64,000 bases of DNA from Bicyclus anynana (taxonomy: Eukaryota; Arthropoda; Insecta; Lepidoptera; Nymphalidae): assembly GCF_947172395.1 (NCBI RefSeq), contig NC_069084.1, positions 7,007,107-7,071,106 of the forward strand, read 5' to 3'. Each line of letters opens with the position of its first letter. The first letter of the stretch is position 1. The notes beneath the pieces are model-generated. The model did no database searches, was not told the DNA's origin, and saw only the letters and a list, made by a program, of their open reading frames with translations. Made by a program: the position numbers and the translations under genes. Positions 1 through 9,558 of the stretch are shown one piece after another.

Positions 1-265
1 GGGTTCGAATCCGGTCCGAGGCATGGACCTCCAACTTTTCAGTTGTGCACATTTTAAGTAATTAGATATCACGTGTCTCAAACGGCGAAGGAAAACATCG
101 TGAGGAAACCTGCATACCAGAGAGTTTTCTTAATTCTCTGCGTATGTGAAGTCTGCCAATCCGCATTGGGCCAGCGTGGTGGACTATTGGCCTAACTCCT
201 CTCATTCTGAGAGGAGACTCGAGCTCAGCAGTGAGCCGAATATGGGTTGATAACGACGAAGTCGC
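1..265 (+). mobile_element. SINE-A copy, 5' end cut by window edge
   Basis: The sequence begins at the B-box-like GGTTCGAATCC of the tRNA-like head and runs through the conserved body (CAACTTTTCAGTTGTG, ATCACGTGTCTCAAACGG, AATCCGCATTGGGCCAGCG) to the tail TATGGGTTGATAACGACG. At least 16 further copies in the window define the family. It is non-coding and, as a tRNA-derived SINE, would be transcribed by RNA polymerase III and moved by a LINE-encoded reverse transcriptase. Confidence 0.9.
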
Positions 266-653
266 ACATACCTAACCACTATGTTTAGGCGTTCGGGTCT
301 AGTGCGCTTTATCAACTTTCACATCTTTGCTCGCAAATTGCCAAATTATACGAAAATCGCGCCCTTTCTCATACTACAAATACCTCCAACTAAAAGAATC
401 TTTGACGTATAAATATTACACTCATTGATCTCTTGTTAGGTGGTTTTTGAAAAACTCTTAGTTAATAAATATAAGAAACCATAAATGTCGTACATATTAA
501 ATACTTACACAGCTATATGTTTCCTGAACCTCGGAAAGCACATACTAATCTTGATTAACATCTGACATTTTTATCATTAGAGAGCCAATTATTATCAAGT
601 GCCAGTAATTACAATACAAATTGAATGACAATAAAGTATAAGTAAAATAATTA

Positions 654-945
654 GCCGTGATAGCCCAGTGGATACGACCTCTGCCTCCAATTCCGGAGGA
701 TGTGGCTTCGAAACCGGTCCGGGGCATGCACCTCCAACTTTTCAGTTGTGTGCATTTTAAGAAATTAAATATCACGTGTCTCAAACGATGATGGAAAAAC
801 ATAGTCAGGAGACCTGCATACCAGAGAATTATCTTAATTCTCTGCGTGTGTGAAGTCCGCCTCCCCCTCCCTCATAACTCCTCTCATTCTGAAAGGAGAC
901 TTGCTTGAGCTCAGCAGTGAGTCGAATATGGTTTGATAATGATGA
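654..945 (+). mobile_element. SINE-A, full length
   Basis: It starts with GCCGTGATAGCCCAGTGGAT (A-box region), has a B-box-like motif CTTCGAAACC, and ends with GATAATGATGAAAG. The body lacks part of the CCAATCCGCATTGGGCC block. A SINE-B copy begins within a few bases of its 3' end in the same orientation, so the two look like adjacent insertions. Confidence 0.92.
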
Positions 946-948
946 AAG

Positions 949-1226
949 TGGTTGCGCGGTGGATTTACAAGACGGAGTTCCTGGGCTCGATCCCCGGCTG
1001 GGCCGATTGAAGTTTTCTTAATTGGCTGGTGGGAGGCTTCGGCCGTGGCTAATTACCACCCTACCGACAAAGACGTACCGCCAAGCGATTTAGCGTTCTG
1101 TGGAAACCGAAAGGACTGTTGATATCATCCTACTCTTAACAAGTTAGCCCGCTTTGATCTTAGATTGCATCATTACTTACCATCAGGTGGGATTGTAGTC
1201 AAAGGCTAACTTGTAGAGAAAAAAAA
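949..1226 (+). mobile_element. SINE-B, head truncated
   Basis: It begins inside the tRNA-like head at TGCGCGGTGGATTTACAAG, keeps the B-box-like GGCTCGATCCCC, the body GTACCGCCAAGCGATTTAGC and the 3' block ACTTACCATCAGGTGGGAT, and ends in AACTTGTAGAG plus an A run. It directly follows a SINE-A. Confidence 0.9.
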
Positions 1227-1494
1227 TGATTCTGATTATTACTCATATTTAGCCAATTCTGCAGCACGAAGGAAGATATACTGCGCATTATTTATGTGGC
1301 ATATAAATAAAGCGAACAAGCATTTTAGGACAATTCCGAGTCACATTGCGCGGGCTCGTCTGCCTCTTTATCAACACAACCTATCTGCGCCGCAAACGGC
1401 CAGATTATTCATGAAGCCCACAACCATTTGCCCACAAATTCTGCTAAATCAAAGTATATTACTTTTGGATTTATACACGTCAATCTTTGCTTAG

Positions 1495-1627
1495 TAGATA
1501 GCCCAGTGGATATGACCTTTGCTTCCGATTCCGAAGAGTGCGTGCTCGTATCCGGTTCGCGACATGCACCTCCAACGTTTCAGTTGTGTGCATTTGAAAT
1601 TAAATATCACGATTCTCAAACGGTAAA
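1495..1627 (+). mobile_element. SINE-A fragment (head and early body)
   Basis: The matching part runs from TAGCCCAGTGGATATGACC to the body motif CTCAAACGGTAAACG, after which similarity stops. It is 3'-truncated, with several substitutions and a damaged B-box region, so it is an old copy. Confidence 0.82.
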
Positions 1628-1659
1628 CGCTTATATGAAAACTGTTAATATTAAATAGC

Positions 1660-2340
1660 GAACCTCATAAAGCAGACTACTGAAATATTCTCAAAGATTT
1701 AAGTATTTCTTACAAATTATTAAACCAAAGCGTCTCGGATCAGTAATTCTTTATGATGATATGCAGTATCTAGGCCAGACCAATGTCAGCAGCAAGAAAT
1801 ATTTTGTTTTATATAAAACACAGCCCCAAGGTTATGTATTATGTACCAACTTTTTCTGTAGAAAGTTTAGTTATATTTCACGCTTCCATTTAGGCACGTA
1901 CGATCTTTATGACGCGCTAGCGCTACACGAGTATGACATAACTTTCGCCGCTATATTTTTATGAGCGGTTCATTGATACCTAAATTATTGCATGAGATTT
2001 TAACAAAAATATGCAATGCCAGTTTTTATATTGCTTATCTTCGTTGATTACTTTTTAAGTTGAGTGCATGTTCGAACGTACTAGAGCCAAGGAACAATAA
2101 AAAGAGAACACGCATTCTGAGTTCTACTTACCACAATCTTTGTATTGTTTGTAACTTTATGTAGAACGCAGAGTGCATCATACGATTCGGTTATTTATTT
2201 ATACATTCGGTAAGATACAAGGAAGGAAGGCAAGGAAAAAAACCTTGGTCACTAACTGTGTGCCTTATAATAAGGCTCAATAAGGCTTAACGTGCGATAA
2301 AAAGAGCTAAGCTATTATAAGTATCTCTACGTAATAGGCC
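1660..2340. other. No gene or recognised repeat
   Basis: This is AT-rich sequence. Two overlapping ORFs of 60-70 codons have no recognisable motif. A short purine-rich patch (AAGGAAGGAAGGCAAGG) lies near 2220. I see nothing else. Confidence 0.5.
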
Positions 2341-2344
2341 CTCA

Positions 2345-2675
2345 GTAATGAGGAACACGACGCGGAGAGAGAGACGTAATAGAATCAGAAATAAGGAGAC
2401 CACAGAATGACTCCCCGACATAGCACCAAGAATCGCCAAGCTCAAGTGGCAATGGGCAGGGCACATGGCAGAATTCGTGGCGCAGTGGTATGCCCAGTGG
2501 ATTTACAAGACTGAGGTCCTGAGTTCAATCCCCGGGTGGAATAGCGGCCTCGCACCTGAAAGCGCATTGTTGGTCGACCCCTTAATAGGTGAACTGATGA
2601 CATCAAGTGGGTTTCAGGGAGCCACTTACGCCTATACAAAAGACTGTCTAGCAGTTTACATCTATCGGCTGATAT
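2345..2675 (+). pseudogene. RTE-type LINE 3' coding remnant with an internal SINE-B head
   Basis: Both flanks align with the better copy at 53.5-53.9 kb. The left part resembles the stretch before and including AAGCTCAAGTGGCAATGGGC. The right part resumes at CGGCCTCGCACCTGAAAGCG and continues to ATCTATCGGCTGAT, the family's C-terminal end. Between them, at about 2476-2539, sits only the tRNA-like head of SINE-B, replacing roughly 35-45 bases of LINE sequence. Frameshifts and stops make it non-functional. The intact family encodes an endonuclease plus reverse transcriptase; only the region after the RT domain is represented here. Confidence 0.72.
2476..2539 (+). mobile_element. SINE-B tRNA-like head inside the RTE remnant
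   Basis: It contains CGTGGCGCAGTGGTATGCCC (A-box region) and GAGTTCAATCCCCGG (B-box region) but no SINE body, no CATCAGGTGAG block and no poly-A. It is flanked on both sides by RTE sequence. Confidence 0.75.
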
Positions 2676-2679
2676 TATA

Positions 2680-3258
2680 CTTATCGTGTGGTGAAGTAAA
2701 GTGAGAGAATTTTATGAAAGTTTTACTCAATCACACCTTGATGGCTAAACGGATCTAGCACAGAGATAGATTCTCGTCTAGTTATGCATAATTATCCCAC
2801 TTTTTATTCAGATATTCACTTATTCACACCGAATTGGGTTCTACAGGGACGAAACTGCGTGTTACAGCTAGTGTAAACATTATAAAGAGACTATACTCTT
2901 TTTAGGACTAGCTTTTTCGACACGTAACTAAAATCAATCAACACGAACGTCAATCATTATGATTGAATTTCGAGCATCACTTTTTGGTCACAATATTTTG
3001 TCAAACGGTTATTTTATAAAAAAAACTATTTCGCTAAATTGAAAACCATGTTCTATGCAAAAGGTACGTTTATGATTCAGCAATTTTGCTGTTCCGGATA
3101 TTTTGTTCTCATACTGGCGTTAAGTTACAATAAATCATAGTAAAATCCCAGGAAATAATCAGCAAGCTATATGCTTTCATTTAAGGCATGTAATTTTTTT
3201 CCGCTCTCTCGAGAAGACTATGTTCAGAGTGAGTACGGAACGGTACAGCTTGGGGGGA
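2680..3258. other. No gene or recognised repeat
   Basis: AT-rich unique-looking sequence with no ORF of note and no similarity to other parts of the window that I can see. Confidence 0.5.
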
Positions 3259-3262
3259 TGGA

Positions 3263-3358
3263 GCCGTAATAGCCCAGTGGACCTCTGCTTTCGATTCGGA
3301 GGGCGTAGGTTCGAATCCGAGGCATGCACCTCTAATTTTTCAGTTATGTGTATGTTGT
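3263..3358 (+). mobile_element. SINE-A fragment (head only)
   Basis: It runs from GCCGTAATAGCCCAGTGG through the B-box-like GGTTCGAATCC to TTTTTCAGTTATGTG. A small deletion removes part of the head between the A and B boxes. The rest of the body is missing. Confidence 0.82.
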
Positions 3359-3713
3359 TTCGACATTTTCAATTACGTACTCTTACTTTTATGTGCATAA
3401 AAAATTAAGCAAGTATGTGCTAAGATCTTATTTTGTCTAACATCGACGTAGTAACAAGGTCTTAGTCCTAATACCAAAAAATAAAAAATAATAAGTTTTC
3501 CCAGAAACTTTGTTTGTTTTGTCTGTAATATGATGCAATATTTCGATATGAGAAAAGAGGAAGCTTTAATTGACTTTAAACGTAATATATTATTATGTAT
3601 ACAGTGATGCAAGATAATTTGATCAAAAAGCTCCGAGTAACTTCCATATTTTCACGATACACAATTTAGTGTTACTGCTTCTATTTGGGGTCGATTAATA
3701 AAATAGGTATTTG

Positions 3714-3950
3714 CTACGAGTTAGGGCGAGATTCACAGGAAGGGGCGACTACAAAAGACCCAGAGGGGTCTAAGTGCATCTGCTTATAGTCTGGCAAGTT
3801 CGTTAATGACACTCCCATGATATGCGGGCGACGGGGGGAAAGACTGCGTGGGTGTGAAATCGTGCGTGCGGGGAAGTGAGGTGCATCAGCCGTGGGTTTT
3901 TCATTCATCGCTACACGCCCCCCAGCCTGCGTGGACCATCGAGAGTGTTA
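3714..3950. other. GC-rich patch of unknown origin
   Basis: This block stands out from its AT-rich surroundings, with GCGGGCGACGGGG and GTGCGTGCGGGGAAGTGAGG. A 64-codon minus-strand ORF (3714-3908) has no recognisable domain. No second copy is visible in the window. It could be a transposon fragment or an exon-like island. Confidence 0.3.
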
Positions 3951-4149
3951 CAAACGAAATTGCCAAGCTATAGTCGCCTCTCGCCCCTGGTGATGATTAT
4001 TTCCGGAGATACACCAGCGTTGAAAACGAGAATGTACTTGAGAGTTACACTGTAGCGAGATTATCACGAAATGATAATATCTACTCGTAAGTCGTACTGT
4101 ATTAGTAGTATAAATGTTAAGATTAAAATTTTGCATTTTGCTTTTTGCA

Positions 4150-4441
4150 TTACCAACCCATATTCAGCTCACTGCAAGTCTTCTCTCAGAATAAGGCCTC
4201 TCAGAAGGAGGCTTAGGCCAATAGTCCACCACGCTGGCCCAATGCGGATTGGCAGACTTCACACCTGCAGAAAATTAAGAAAATTCTCTAGTATGCAGGT
4301 TTCCTCACGATGTTTTCCTTCACCGTTTGAGACACGTGATATTTAATTTCTTATAATGCACACAACTGAAAAGTTGGAGGTGCATACCCCGGTCCGGATT
4401 CGAACCCACATCCTCCGGAATCGGTGGCAGAGGTCATATGC
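4150..4441 (-). mobile_element. SINE-A, nearly full length
   Basis: Reverse-complement SINE-A: tail side ACCCATATTCAGCTCACTGC at the left, then CCAATGCGGATTGGCAGAC, GAGACACGTGATATTTAATT and the B-box complement GGATTCGAACCC. The outermost A-box end of the head is lost near 4440. Confidence 0.9.
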
Positions 4442-4572
4442 ACAAAGAATAGACAGATACAAGATACAAGAATGCACAGATACAAGAGCTGACTTATCAT
4501 TACATAAAAAAATATCATAATCCAACAATAATTGCTAAATATTCATATTTCCTAATAAAAAAAATAAAAAAA

Positions 4573-4741
4573 AAAACAAAACCTTGGCCGAGTTTGCTCT
4601 GGGCTCTTCTCGGACCAAGGCGCTTTGGGACCCTCGTAATTTTATGTTTTTGACTTTATCTACCACCATTAAATCATGACATAAGTTGCCGTTTCATAGG
4701 TGCTTGTAAACTAAGCCTAATTTTGAATTTTGAATTTGAAT
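4573..4741 (+). mobile_element. LINE 3' tail (CR1/Jockey-like)
   Basis: A GCTCTTCTCGGACCAAGG motif is followed by GACTTTATCTACCACCATTA and CTTGTAAACTAAGCCTA, ending in repeated AATTTTGAATTTGAA units. A short tandem-repeat tail of this kind is typical of CR1-type LINE 3' ends, and the last part resembles the tail of the LINE-C copies at 41.6-44.0 kb. No coding region remains. Confidence 0.5.
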
Positions 4742-4861
4742 TAGTAGGTACATCCTAACTTGCATCTCGCTTACATTAATATAAATGACCTTTGGTATTC
4801 CATTATTTCTCCGTATAATGTTACAACCAGGGCTGACTTTATGTCCCATTGTCAACACGCA

Positions 4862-4940
4862 TGACAAACCCAATTTGCATTACATTTACAGAACTGTGAT
4901 TGCAGACCTGTGAAAATAATTAACTGTTGATACACATTTA
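4862..4940 (+). repeat. Low-copy repeat, first member
   Basis: It shares GACAAACCCAATTTGCATT and a later GAAAATAATTAAC with 5744-5820, with similar spacing. The pair is diverged, roughly two thirds identical by eye. Confidence 0.45.
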
Positions 4941-5096
4941 CGCTAACCCATTTAAGCTATCTAATTGATATCATTTAAATCGACAACCAGTTAAATGACT
5001 CTCTCTAACGCTTTAAAATCTTTTAAACTATCTTTGTCAAGATAGTACGTAAAATATTTAAAGAAACTAAAAAACACTTTAGTAAAGAGCCATCTT

Positions 5097-5430
5097 GACG
5101 GCCTCCGTGGCGCAGTGGTATGCGCGGTGGATTTACAAAACGGAGGTCCTGGGTTCGTTCCCCGGCTGGGCAGATTGAGATTTTCTTAATTTGTCCAGGA
5201 CTGGCTGGTAGGAGGCTTCGGCCGTGGCTAGTTACCACCCTACCAGCAAAGACGTACCGCCAAGCGATTTAGCGTTCCGGTACGATGCCGTGTAGAAACC
5301 GAAATGGGTGTGGATTTTCATCCTCCTCCTAACCAGTTAGCCCGCTTCCATCTTAGACTGCATCATCACTTACCATCAGGTGAGATTGTAGTCAAGGGCT
5401 AACTTGTAAAGAATAAAAAAAAAAAAAAAA
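5097..5430 (+). mobile_element. SINE-B, full length
   Basis: A model copy of the family. The head is GACGGCCTCCGTGGCGCAGT, then GGTTCGTTCCCC (B-box-like), GGCTTCGGCCGTGGCTAG, GTACCGCCAAGCGATTTAGC, CACTTACCATCAGGTGAGAT and a long A run. ATCTT lies immediately before the head and again at the end of the A run (5430-5434), a plausible but short target-site duplication. Confidence 0.95.
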
Positions 5431-5743
5431 TCTTAAAACGTGGAAAATAAATCAAATTAAGTTTAAGATTAGAAAACGGAGTAAATTACATTCACTATCA
5501 CGCTTATATTAGCTGCACGTGTATCTATGTGTCAAACTATCTTTACATAGTCAAACTATCTGTCAGTAGGTTATTGAAAAGCAGTTATGAACAGAAAGAT
5601 AGATTTTCTTAACTTTAGTAAGCGAAATGGCTGATAGATAGGTTATTGAAAACATTCGTTGGTTACTGTGTTTTTTTTAGTTATATTCTCTTAACAAACA
5701 TGTACCTGATAATAAACAGGAAAGGATAACTTTGTCGACGAGT

Positions 5744-5820
5744 GTGACAAACGCAATTTGCATTGTAATTACAGGGTTATGTGCCGGCCAGCGAAAATAA
5801 TTAACATGCGACGCGATACG
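5744..5820 (+). repeat. Low-copy repeat, second member
   Basis: Partner of 4862-4940: GACAAACGCAATTTGCATTG, an ATTACAG, then GAAAATAATTAAC. The two lie 0.9 kb apart in the same orientation, on either side of a SINE-B. Confidence 0.45.
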
Positions 5821-5979
5821 CCATAAAATTAAATTTATTAACTTAACAAACCGTATAATGCGATAAGTATGAAATTAATATTCGCATTATGATTAATGTA
5901 TCTATAAATAATCAACAGTCGAAAGCTTTAGTCAAATCGAGAGGTTATTTTAAAATGTTAATTATACTAATTACGAGTA

Positions 5980-6115
5980 TTAAGAGAGAGATTATTTGTG
6001 AGTCTGTAAGGCTAATTTCTGGATATACTATGACTGAACCGATTTTAAAAATTCTTTTACCAATAGAAAGCCATATATTTGTGAGTGTCATAGGGCTATA
6101 TTTGCCAAAAATCAC
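5980..6115 (+). mobile_element. Helitron fragment
   Basis: CTGAACCGATTTTAAAAATT, CCAATAGAAAGCCATA and TTTGTGAGTGTCATAGGGCT match, in reverse complement, the fragment at 22870-23030. The 3' hairpin and CTAG end are not preserved. Confidence 0.55.
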
Positions 6116-6600
6116 TAAAACTGATTAAACTAAAGTCGGTTCAGGTATTAAACCGTGTAAAAACAACAGAAAGACAGACTTACCCTCGTATTTATAATAT
6201 TTCTATTGGTATGTACCTAATAATCTCCAAAATAATAACACGGATTTTAAATTTTATATTAATTGACACTAAAAAAGCATAAGTTTCAAACAACATACAT
6301 GCCTACCTTAAAATTGAACTTAGGCAAACAATTTTTTTATAAAAAACTTGAAAAAAACTTAAAGTTCATTTTTATCCAGCTGGTACGATACATAGGAAAT
6401 AGTTGTCTGAGACGGATATGACGTCGCTAGTTCTCGTGTTGAGTCGTGCCAACGCTAGGTTTCCGTAAAGAGTAGGGAGTTAGAGAGGGTTAGCGATCGG
6501 GCAGGAACGACTGGCGATATAAGGCGTTTGCCATACGGACCGCTTCAGTATTTACATGGCGTTCGAGCCGTCCACATTTATTGTTGTGTAATTCTTTATT
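6116..6600. other. No gene or recognised repeat
   Basis: AT-rich sequence followed by a slightly GC-richer part near 6400-6600. An overlapping 66-codon minus-strand ORF shows no domain. Confidence 0.45.
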
Positions 6601-6607
6601 ACTTGGG

Positions 6608-6730
6608 ATAGGCGGGGAGCATAGCTTGAGCAGTGAATGTTGAGTGTTGGCATGTTGGAAGTGATCCCTCAAACCTGCATCCAGAGTCACAAGTCTCTGG
6701 GACTGTTCAAGTTAATCTCTTCCATTCTAG
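6608..6730 (+). repeat. Dispersed repeat G, diverged
   Basis: CCTGCATCCAGAGTCACAAG, GGGACTGTTCAAG and a CT-rich end resemble the better pair at 27121-27290 and 56572-56690 (CATCCTGTAGTCACAAG...GGACTCTGCTCGGAG). Confidence 0.35.
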
Positions 6731-6782
6731 GATTTCTTTTGGTTACAGTTTGTAATTTTTTATTTGTTGTTGTTATTTTTTT

Positions 6783-7077
6783 TATTATTCTTGACAAGTT
6801 AACCCTTGACTACAATCTCATCTGATGGTAAGTGATAATGCAGTCTAAGATGGAAGCGGGCTAACTTGTTAGGAGGAGGATGAAAATCCACACTCCTTTC
6901 GGTTTCTACACGACATCGTACCGGAACGCTAAATCGCTTGGCGGTACGTCTTTGGCCGGTAGGTAACCTAACCAACCAGACCAATTAAGAAAATCTCAAT
7001 CTGCCCAGCTGGGGATCGAACCCAGGACCGCCGTTTTGTAAATCCACCGCGCATACCACTGCGCCACGGAGGCCGTC
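6783..7077 (-). mobile_element. SINE-B, full length
   Basis: Reverse complement from TTGACTACAATCTCATCTGA at the left to ACTGCGCCACGGAGGCCGTC at the right. The head with both pol III-like boxes is intact. The poly-A tail is represented by a TATT-rich stretch on the left. Confidence 0.93.
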
Positions 7078-7427
7078 AAAAATTAAGTTGCCCTGACAAA
7101 ATATTGAAAACCTTTGTTGGACATTGGTTTTTTTTATATTTTGTAATCCACTTCTGAGTCTGCGAGTTTAATTTTCTTTTACCTCTTAATTATCTAGAAG
7201 CAAAAAAAGAGGAGAATAGGCAACGAAGTCATTCCGGGAATGAAACGTAACATAAAAGGGCTTTAACGTTACAAATAAAGAGGCAATGATGCACAAAATA
7301 ACGTTTGCTCAGAGACTCAACTACTTTTGTCGGATACAAACAAAAATACAAATAAGCTTAAGCTTTTACTGTTATTGACGGGTATATTTATTAGCAAGAA
7401 ATTCGGAGTTTTTGGGTACTAACGTAC

Positions 7428-7489
7428 TGCCTCCGTGGTACAGTGGTATGCCCGGTGGATTTACAAAACGGAGGTCCTAGGTTCGATCC
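7428..7489 (+). mobile_element. Solo SINE-B tRNA-like head
   Basis: It runs from CTGCCTCCGTGGTACAGTGG to GAGGTCCTAGGTTCGATCCG, covering both internal promoter boxes, and then stops abruptly. The body and the poly-A tail are absent. Confidence 0.8.
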
Positions 7490-7597
7490 GTTAGTTTTTG
7501 TGTAGGTACCTAACACAAAAACTTAATAAATATCGATCCGAATTATCTGAATTGTTACTTGAATTAAAAAAAAAACATATCCTAAAACTAGTCACTT

Positions 7598-7906
7598 TGA
7601 AAAAAATAAGTCGGGTTTTCCTTCCTGACGCTATAACTCCAGAACGAACGAACCGATTTCCACGGTTTTGCATTCGTTGGAAAGGTCTCGGACTCCGTGT
7701 GGTTTATATAGCAAAGAAAATTCAGGAAAAGATAGGGGTAGGGTATGGGTATTGTAGGGGTAGGGTAGGGTAGGCGTAGGGTAGGGGTAGGGTAGGGGTA
7801 GAGTAGGGTAGGGGTACGGTAGGGGAAGGGTAGGGGTAAAGTTGGGTAGGGATAGTTGAAAGTTTACATCGAGTTTCACGCGGATGAAGTCGCGGGCGTC
7901 CGCTAG
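7598..7906 (+). mobile_element. Non-autonomous Helitron with G-rich minisatellite
   Basis: The 3' end has the hairpin arms GCGGATG / CGTCCGC followed by CTAG, then T in the flank, as Helitrons require (insertion between A and T). Upstream are AAGTCGGGTTTTCCTTCCTG, a TAGGG-rich minisatellite, and TGAAAGTTTACATCGAGTTT. The exact 5' TC end is eroded. No Rep/helicase coding region is present. Confidence 0.72.
7731..7850 (+). repeat. GGGTA/GGGGTA minisatellite
   Basis: Alternating GGGTA and GGGGTA units (about 11 bp per pair), with occasional variants. G runs lie on the plus strand. It sits inside the Helitron; equivalent arrays occur at 18738-18870 and, as CCCTA units, near 40780. Confidence 0.9.
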
Positions 7907-7984
7907 TATATAGTATATAAGTAAGAATGTCATTTTATATTATCGTTATGCTATTCGATCGTGGTTTGCAAAGCTGATTTAAAG

Positions 7985-8090
7985 ACAAATACACCAATGG
8001 AAGGCTACATTATCAGCAAGTAATATAGGCTAAATTATATCCTCGTATACACACGGGAACGGTAACAACGTGGGTGAAATACGATGCGAC
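7985..8090 (+). mobile_element. Degraded Helitron 3' half
   Basis: ATGGAAGGCTACATTATCAG, TATAGGCTAAATTATATCCT and CACGGGAACGG match the interior of the Helitron at 40535-40702. The terminal hairpin is mutated beyond recognition. Confidence 0.5.
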
Positions 8091-8117
8091 GAATAAAATA
8101 CGACAGCTTATTAGTTA

Positions 8118-8343
8118 CTAGCGGAAGCACGCGACTTCGCGTGGAATTCAGTTTTTCACAAATCCTGCAGGAACCATGCATTTTTCCGGGATGAAAAGAC
8201 TATGTGTTAATCTAGAGTAAAATCAATTTCCATTCCAAATTTCAGCCAAATCGCTTCAGTAGCCGCAGTGTAAAAGAGGAACAAACACACTTACACACTT
8301 TCACACTTACACACAAACATTCGCCTTTATAATATTAGTGTGA
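8118..8343 (-). mobile_element. Complete short Helitron (TC...CTAG)
   Basis: Read on the minus strand it begins A|TCACACTAATATTATAAAGG and ends in CTAG followed by T. Internal motifs include TTCCAAATTTCAGCC on the plus strand. At 226 bp it is non-autonomous. Its 5' part recurs at 54250-54358. Confidence 0.72.
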
Positions 8344-8517
8344 TGTGATAGTGTGATTTGCCACAATATTGATTTATTTTCTCTACAATACAATTTGCTT
8401 TTTGAAAAGTCGTTATAAAAACAGTTTCACAATTAGCTACATTCACAGAGTACACTTAAATTCTACTAGACAGGGAATGAACAAAATAATAATAAATTCA
8501 AAACTCATTATACGAGT

Positions 8518-8551
8518 ACGGAAATTCGGATAACTCTATCCGAATTTCCGT
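8518..8551. repeat. Perfect 15-bp hairpin
   Basis: ACGGAAATTCGGATA, a 4-base loop (ACTC), then TATCCGAATTTCCGT. No T run follows it closely, and no gene adjoins it. Confidence 0.9.
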
Positions 8552-8670
8552 AACTAATTGTAAAAACACTCCAACAAGTTGGGAGGTGAGAAGTAACATT
8601 CATAATTCCAATGCTTGTTACAAACTGAATCTAAAGTTACATTTTCCCATTTATATGTTAGTATTATAGA

Positions 8671-8845
8671 AGCAACTTTCAGTTATGTGCATTTTATGAA
8701 TTTAAACAACATGTGTCTCAAACGGTGAAAGCGTGTGTGAAGTCCGCCAATCCGCATTGGGCCAGCGTGGTGGACTATTGGCCTCTCAATTTGAGAGGAG
8801 ACTCGAGCTCAATAATGAGCCGATTATGGGTTGATAATGATGAAG
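8671..8845 (+). mobile_element. SINE-A, 5'-truncated, with internal deletion
   Basis: It starts in the body at CAACTTTCAGTTATGTGC and continues through CTCAAACGGTGAAAG to AATCCGCATTGGGCCAGCG and GGGTTGATAATGATGAAG. The GGAAACCTGCATACCAGAG block is deleted. Confidence 0.88.
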
Positions 8846-8849
8846 CTAG

Positions 8850-9449
8850 ATTAATGCCAGTTATACAAAAAAGATAAAATAAAGATTTAAAAACATTAAT
8901 ACAAAAGTAACTTTCAGTAAGGGCCTGCGCACACTAATAGATGGCAGTGAAGTGCATCGTAGAGAATTACTCTATCCGCCAACACACACTGACAAGAAAA
9001 GTCCTCTGCGATACAGCGAGCGTCTGCTAGCTTACCGACATCCTCATGCTAGAATTTAATTATTTTATTAGCTAGGTAATAAACAGTAGAAAAATTGCTT
9101 GTGAATCGTCGCTTATCGTTGCGGTTTCCTCATGTTTTCTCTTGCTCTAAATGCGCTTAGATGATCTGATAATTGAAATAATCATCGATGATTGAAATTA
9201 AATCCTTATTTCGAATGTTAAATGTTAAATTCATTCATCATTTGATAAATTTAAAATCTTCCGCCATCCTGTTTACTCCTTTTAAGGATACAAGTGTTTT
9301 ATCGCGGACGGAACGGAACAGAATTTAGAAAATATAATTTCATACAAAATACATATGAAAGTGGATACGTCACGAAGGCCGACGTGGCACGCAAGAGACG
9401 GGTAACGCCGGCCACACATACGGTCAAGTCTGCAGCTCCCTTATGCCTT
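8850..9449. other. No gene; unclassified sequence
   Basis: Two GC-richer bits, near 8930-9020 (GCGCACACTAATAGATGGC) and 9380-9420 (CGACGTGGCACGCAAGAG), may be old transposon pieces. No ORF stands out. Confidence 0.35.
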
Positions 9450-9558
9450 CAGACTACTCTAGTATTTTAGCCGAGTACGAGCAATTTTTGGGCAAGTAGT
9501 AATTTTGGATTAACTCCCAAAAATCCTTCGTACTCGACTAAAATACTAACGTAATCTG
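9450..9558. mobile_element. Foldback element (MITE-like hairpin)
   Basis: Two arms of about 43 bases, imperfect inverted repeats of each other, surround a loop of roughly 23 bases. The matched cores are TAGTATTTTAGCCGAGTACG on the left and CGTACTCGACTAAAATACTA on the right. I see no clear target-site duplication. Confidence 0.6.

Noticed and set aside
7731..7850. Telomeric repeat tract
   Set aside because: Units are GGGTA/GGGGTA, not the insect TTAGG, and the same array recurs inside Helitrons.
7631..7933. 100-codon minus-strand ORF rich in Pro-Tyr (LPYPYPT repeats)
   Set aside because: It is a translation of the GGGTA/GGGGTA minisatellite inside a Helitron.
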